Source: Streptomyces sp. AV19 (GTDB lineage: Bacteria > Actinomycetota > Actinomycetes > Streptomycetales > Streptomycetaceae). From it: a stretch of 64,000 nucleotides of DNA. A program made the position numbers and the translations under genes. Shown one piece after another: positions 61,270-64,000 of this stretch. Under the pieces are notes generated by a model. That model was not told the origin of the DNA. It did not search any database and saw nothing but the letters and a program-made list of their open reading frames with translations. The stretch spans positions 1,295,813 to 1,359,812 of the forward strand of contig NZ_JAEAMR010000007.1 in the NCBI RefSeq assembly GCF_015999245.1. Reading direction: 5' to 3'. How positions within the stretch are numbered: position 1 is the first letter of the stretch; the number at the start of each line of letters is the position of its first letter.

Positions 61270-61592
61270 CGGATGCGCGGGCCCGCCACCGGCTTCCCAG
61301 CCGCCGTCCCGGGGCGCCGAGCCCCTGCTCGCCCGCGCGGGCGCCCCGCCCCCGGCGGACTCCTGGCACACGGACGGCTCGGGCCCCCGCGGCGGCGCCC
61401 CGTCCTCCGCCACGGCCACCGTCGCCCCGCACGTACGTCCGCTCCCCATGACTCCCCCTCGTCGGCCCGGCGCACCGCGCCGTCGCCCCCGGCAGGGCCC
61501 GGTGCCCTGCGGGTCGGCACGCCTGTGACCGGGATTCGTAGTTTGCGAACGGGGTCGACACGTTGCGGATCTTGATCGGGTGACGCTGCGTT
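61270..61592. promoter_or_regulatory. Intergenic region holding the left end of the transposon
   Basis: The left 180 bp (to ~61450) is GC-rich and may be an N-terminal extension of the ThiF-like gene. From ~61520 base composition changes abruptly (TAGTTTGCGAACGG, GTTGCGGATCTTGATCGG). A possible transposon end of the TGT type begins at 61524. CTTGATC (61571-61577) and GATCAAG (61595-61601) are inverted around the start codon of the TnsA-like gene. Confidence 0.45.
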
Positions 61593-62486
61593 GTGATCAA
61601 GTTCGAAGATCGCATCTTCTCCGGGGGCCGTTTCTGCTGGTCTGGGTACGTGGAAGCAGCGGCGGAGGCGGTGATCGCGTCGGACGTGTGCCAGCTGGAG
61701 GAGCTGGTCACCCGGTACGAGGGGGACGTGGGAGAAGCCCGGGGTCTGCTCCGGCTCGGGGAGGAGTGGCTGCGCCGGTGGAGTACGACGTGGAAGGTCG
61801 GCGGCGGTGAGGTCAGCTGGCCGGTGCGTGACATGGCCGGTGTTCCCGTGCGGTCGTCCCGACCGACCCGCGGGTTCACGTGGCAGCGCGCCCAGCGGCA
61901 TCACCCGGGGCTGGAGTACATGGTGTCGACCGGCCGGGCTCATGGCTTCGAATCGATCGCGGAATCACGTCTGCTGGTCGCGCTGGACTTCCTCGGGGCG
62001 TCGGAGGTGCTGTCCCAGCCGTTCCGCCTGGACTTCGAGCACGCGGACGGGAAGAGCTGGCACGTTCCGGATTTCCTGGCCGTGGTCGACGGCGGGATGT
62101 GGTTGCTGGATGTCCGTCCGGCGCATTTGATCAAGGCGAGCGACGCGCTGAAGTTCGCGGCCTCCCGGGAGACGGCTGCTGCCTGCGGCTGGCGGTATTC
62201 GGTGGTTTCCGGCTGGCGCCCGCACGTTTTCAGCGTGCTGGATCATCTGTCGTCGCGGCGGCGGCCGGCAAGAGACTTGCTGGGCATGAGGGATCAGGTG
62301 CTCGCCGCGGTCGGGGGCGGGGTCCTTGCGTTCGGCGAGCTGGCGGAGGCGACGAGCCTGCCGGCGGTTGCCCGCGCCCATATCGTCCGGCTGCTCTGGC
62401 GGCGCGAGTTGGGAGTCGATCTGGGCAGACCGCTGCTCGACAGCTCGCTGGTCTGGGCGACGACCGGTTCGCGGAGGCGGGTGTGA
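61593..62486 (+). CDS. TnsA-like transposase endonuclease subunit
   Basis: A 297-residue protein. The central domain (~100-215) is a TnsA/PD-(D/E)xK-type nuclease: Glu in FESIAESRLLVALD (~117), Asp in SWHVPDFLAVVD (~158), and DVRP in WLLDVRPAHLIKASDALK (~170), where the usual Gln/Glu-x-Lys is Asp-x-Arg. The C-terminal ~70 residues look like a winged helix (GVLAFGELAEATSLPAVARAHIVRLLWRRELGVDL, in parts), as in TnsA, where this region contacts the ATPase TnsC. The N-terminal 95 residues are an extra helical part. It should cut the 5' strands at the transposon ends. GTG start at 61593; the stop overlaps the TnsB ATG by 1 bp. Confidence 0.82.
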   Translation: MIKFEDRIFSGGRFCWSGYVEAAAEAVIASDVCQLEELVTRYEGDVGEARGLLRLGEEWLRRWSTTWKVGGGEVSWPVRDMAGVPVRSSRPTRGFTWQRAQRHHPGLEYMVSTGRAHGFESIAESRLLVALDFLGASEVLSQPFRLDFEHADGKSWHVPDFLAVVDGGMWLLDVRPAHLIKASDALKFAASRETAAACGWRYSVVSGWRPHVFSVLDHLSSRRRPARDLLGMRDQVLAAVGGGVLAFGELAEATSLPAVARAHIVRLLWRRELGVDLGRPLLDSSLVWATTGSRRRV

Positions 62487-64000
62487 TGGCGTCTTCGAAG
62501 GGGCTGCTGCAGGTGTCGCCGGGCCGGCGGATCGCGCTCAACGGGGTCGAGTGGACGATCGAGTCCGTCGAGGCCCATGCCGGCAGGCTGGTGCTGGCCG
62601 ACGGGACCGGCCGGGTCGAGGTCCGCTCGTTCCGATGGCTGATCAATCATCCTGACCTGCGGGCACTGCGGGATGCGGAGGAAGTGCCCCGTCCGGGATC
62701 GTCCCGTCAGCCGAGGTCGCTGGCGGATCTGACGTCGAACCAGCTGAAGCGGGCCCGGGTCCGGGCCGAGCATGTGCTGGAGACGGCGACCGGCTTCCGG
62801 GGCGGGCATCCGGCCCGGGCGGCGCCGGGCGAGCCGCGGCCTGCCTACGACCCCGATCTGACGACGCTGACCGCGCGGCGGCACGCGAAGGCCGCCGAGG
62901 TGAAGGCGATTCCCGCGCAGGAAGCGGCTCTGCTCGGGCTGAAGGGACTGGGGGTCCGCACCCTGGAGACGCTGACGAAGCTGTCCGGGGAGAGCCTGTT
63001 GCTGGCTTGCGCGGACGGGCGGTGGACCCGTCGGCGATCAGGTCACCGGAGTATCACCGCGGAGATCCGTGAGGCGATCTTCGCGGTGAAGGAGGAGTGC
63101 AGAGAGCGGGCCCGGATCACGATGGCGGCCAGGCACCGGTTGATGCACCAGTATGTCCGCGAGCGTTTCCCGGATTTCCCCACCGAGAAGATCCCCTCCC
63201 GCTACACGCTGGCGGTGGTCTGGGAGGAGTGGTTCGGGTCCGGCGGGGCCCGGCCGCGTTACCAGCGGACGGCGGACGACGCCGCGGAGGCCGGCGTCTC
63301 GGGCCGGGTGGTGGTTCACCGGCCCGGTCAGGTTCTCGCGCTGGACTCGACTCCGCTGCCGGTCAAACTGCGGGAGACCGTCTTCGGCGAGGCGGTCACC
63401 GCGACGCTCACCCTGGCCCTGGATCTCTACACGCACGGGCTGCCGGCCTTCCGGCTCACGCTGCAGTCCGACACCTCCGTCGACGTCGCGATGCTGCTGC
63501 GGGACGTGATGCTGCCGCTGCCCATGCGGGAGGGCTGGGGCGAGGAGATGGAGTGGCCCTACGCGGGCGTCCCGGCCGACGTCATCGCCGAGTTCACCGG
63601 CCACCGGGTCGCGGCCCTGCCGTTCTTCGCGCCGGAGACGGTCACCACCGATCACGGCGGCCCCTACAAGAACCATGACCTGGTGGAGGCCGAGAGGGAG
63701 CTCGGCTGCAACATCCTGCCTGCCCGGATTCTGCGGCAGACGGACAAGTTCGCGGTCGAGCGGCAGTTCTCCACGATCAAAACGATGCTGCTCGAGCATC
63801 TGCTGGGGTTCACCGGCACCGACACCGCCGACCGCGGGGCCGACCCGGAACGCGACGCGAGTCTGACCCTTGCCCAGGCCGAGCACGTCATCGCGACCTG
63901 GATCGTCCAGATCTGGCAGAACCGCAAACTAGGTGAATACGGGCCGAGTTGGGCACCGGGTGAGGGCCACAGCCCGAACACTTTGTTCGCGGCGGCCATG
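62486..64000 (+). CDS. TnsB-like DDE transposase (Mu-type integrase core), truncated by the window edge
   Basis: The frame from ATG 62486 is open to the last base: 505 codons visible. The N-terminal ~250 residues hold DNA-binding helices (ITAEIREAIFAVKEE and FPTEKIPSRYTLAVVWEEW). The RNase H-fold core has Asp 287 (VLALDSTPLPV), Asp 389 (TVTTDHGGPYKNHDL) and Glu 425 (KFAVERQFSTIK), a spacing of exactly 35 between the last two, as in TnsB/MuA. It joins the 3' ends of the transposon to target DNA together with the TnsA-like subunit. The end resembles Mu-transposase C-terminal domains (WIVQIWQNRKLGEYG). The stop and any downstream TnsC/TniQ genes are not in the window. Confidence 0.88.
   Translation, partial: MASSKGLLQVSPGRRIALNGVEWTIESVEAHAGRLVLADGTGRVEVRSFRWLINHPDLRALRDAEEVPRPGSSRQPRSLADLTSNQLKRARVRAEHVLETATGFRGGHPARAAPGEPRPAYDPDLTTLTARRHAKAAEVKAIPAQEAALLGLKGLGVRTLETLTKLSGESLLLACADGRWTRRRSGHRSITAEIREAIFAVKEECRERARITMAARHRLMHQYVRERFPDFPTEKIPSRYTLAVVWEEWFGSGGARPRYQRTADDAAEAGVSGRVVVHRPGQVLALDSTPLPVKLRETVFGEAVTATLTLALDLYTHGLPAFRLTLQSDTSVDVAMLLRDVMLPLPMREGWGEEMEWPYAGVPADVIAEFTGHRVAALPFFAPETVTTDHGGPYKNHDLVEAERELGCNILPARILRQTDKFAVERQFSTIKTMLLEHLLGFTGTDTADRGADPERDASLTLAQAEHVIATWIVQIWQNRKLGEYGPSWAPGEGHSPNTLFAAAM

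Larger units (their letters stand above)
61524..64000 (+). mobile_element. Left part of a Tn7-like transposon
   Basis: Two overlapping genes at the right edge encode a TnsA-like endonuclease and a TnsB-like DD(35)E transposase, the core of a heteromeric Tn7-type transposase. Their codon use has more A/T at third positions (CAT, GAT, CGT, CCT) than neighbouring genes, a sign of later arrival. The left boundary is not proven; a TGT-type end at 61524 is a guess. The right end, the ATPase/target-selector genes and any cargo lie outside the window. Confidence 0.75.

Noticed and set aside
1..64000. tRNA or rRNA genes
   Set aside because: I saw no cloverleaf with a T-loop GTTCGANTC motif and matching stems, and no rRNA segments; a covariance scan would be decisive.

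Overview
The window reads as chromosomal DNA of a Streptomyces or close relative. GC content is very high, third codon positions are almost all G or C, GTG starts are common, and the gene content is typical (a WhiB7/WblC-type regulator with AT-hook, mycoredoxin, paired AdnA/AdnB-type helicase-nucleases, DUF3107, DUF3152 and DUF6758 proteins, Slp-type lipoprotein peptidases). This is inference from gene content; no marker gene such as rRNA is present.

Layout. 0-10.2 kb: ordinary housekeeping and accessory enzymes (DMT transporter, CorA, suppressor-of-fused protein, PHP phosphoesterase, MarC, NYN-domain protein, VOC protein, hydrolase, SDR). 10.5-18.3 kb: a DEAD-box helicase with a long basic repeat tail, a ferritin-like protein, DUF3107, a TetR regulator, a hydrolase and a secreted DUF3152 protein. 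18.3-24 kb: a peptide ABC transporter operon (binding protein, two permeases, one double ATPase) preceded by a His-rich mini-ORF and a hairpin. 24.4-28.7 kb: a tightly overlapping four-gene cluster (DUF3492/PelF-like glycosyltransferase, six-helix membrane protein, NAD-dependent epimerase, spherulin-4-type hydrolase) that looks like a reduced Pel-type polysaccharide locus, followed by moeZ. 30.7-34.2 kb: two paralogous lipoprotein peptidases. 34.3-37.8 kb: a molybdate import operon with its own HTH/Mop regulator and a fused permease-ATPase. 37.8-43.6 kb: a regulator/MFS pair and a pseudokinase-flippase fusion. 43.7-60.1 kb: a DNA repair and redox block (ATL protein, adnA, adnB, M20 peptidase, nudC, mycoredoxin, uvrD2, wblC with a uORF/terminator leader, ABC1 kinase), matching the order known from the M. 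tuberculosis Rv3197-Rv3202c region. 60.1-61.3 kb: an orphan ThiF-like protein. 61.5-64 kb: the left part of a Tn7-like transposon (TnsA-like endonuclease, then a TnsB-like DD(35)E transposase running off the window).

A second theme is a dispersed family of nested inverted-repeat islands, each starting just after a gene's stop codon (10.2, 24.0, 30.0, 40.5 and 47.7 kb, with an end fragment at 1-50). One fragment of the same family sits in frame inside the linker of adnB. Nine genes have a -10-like hexamer 6-7 nt before the start codon and were given leaderless starts on that basis.

The best candidates for something new are the Tn7-like element at the right edge, the Pel-like mini-cluster with its 17-codon coupling ORF, the His-rich leader ahead of the peptide transporter, and the repeat islands including the copy inside adnB.
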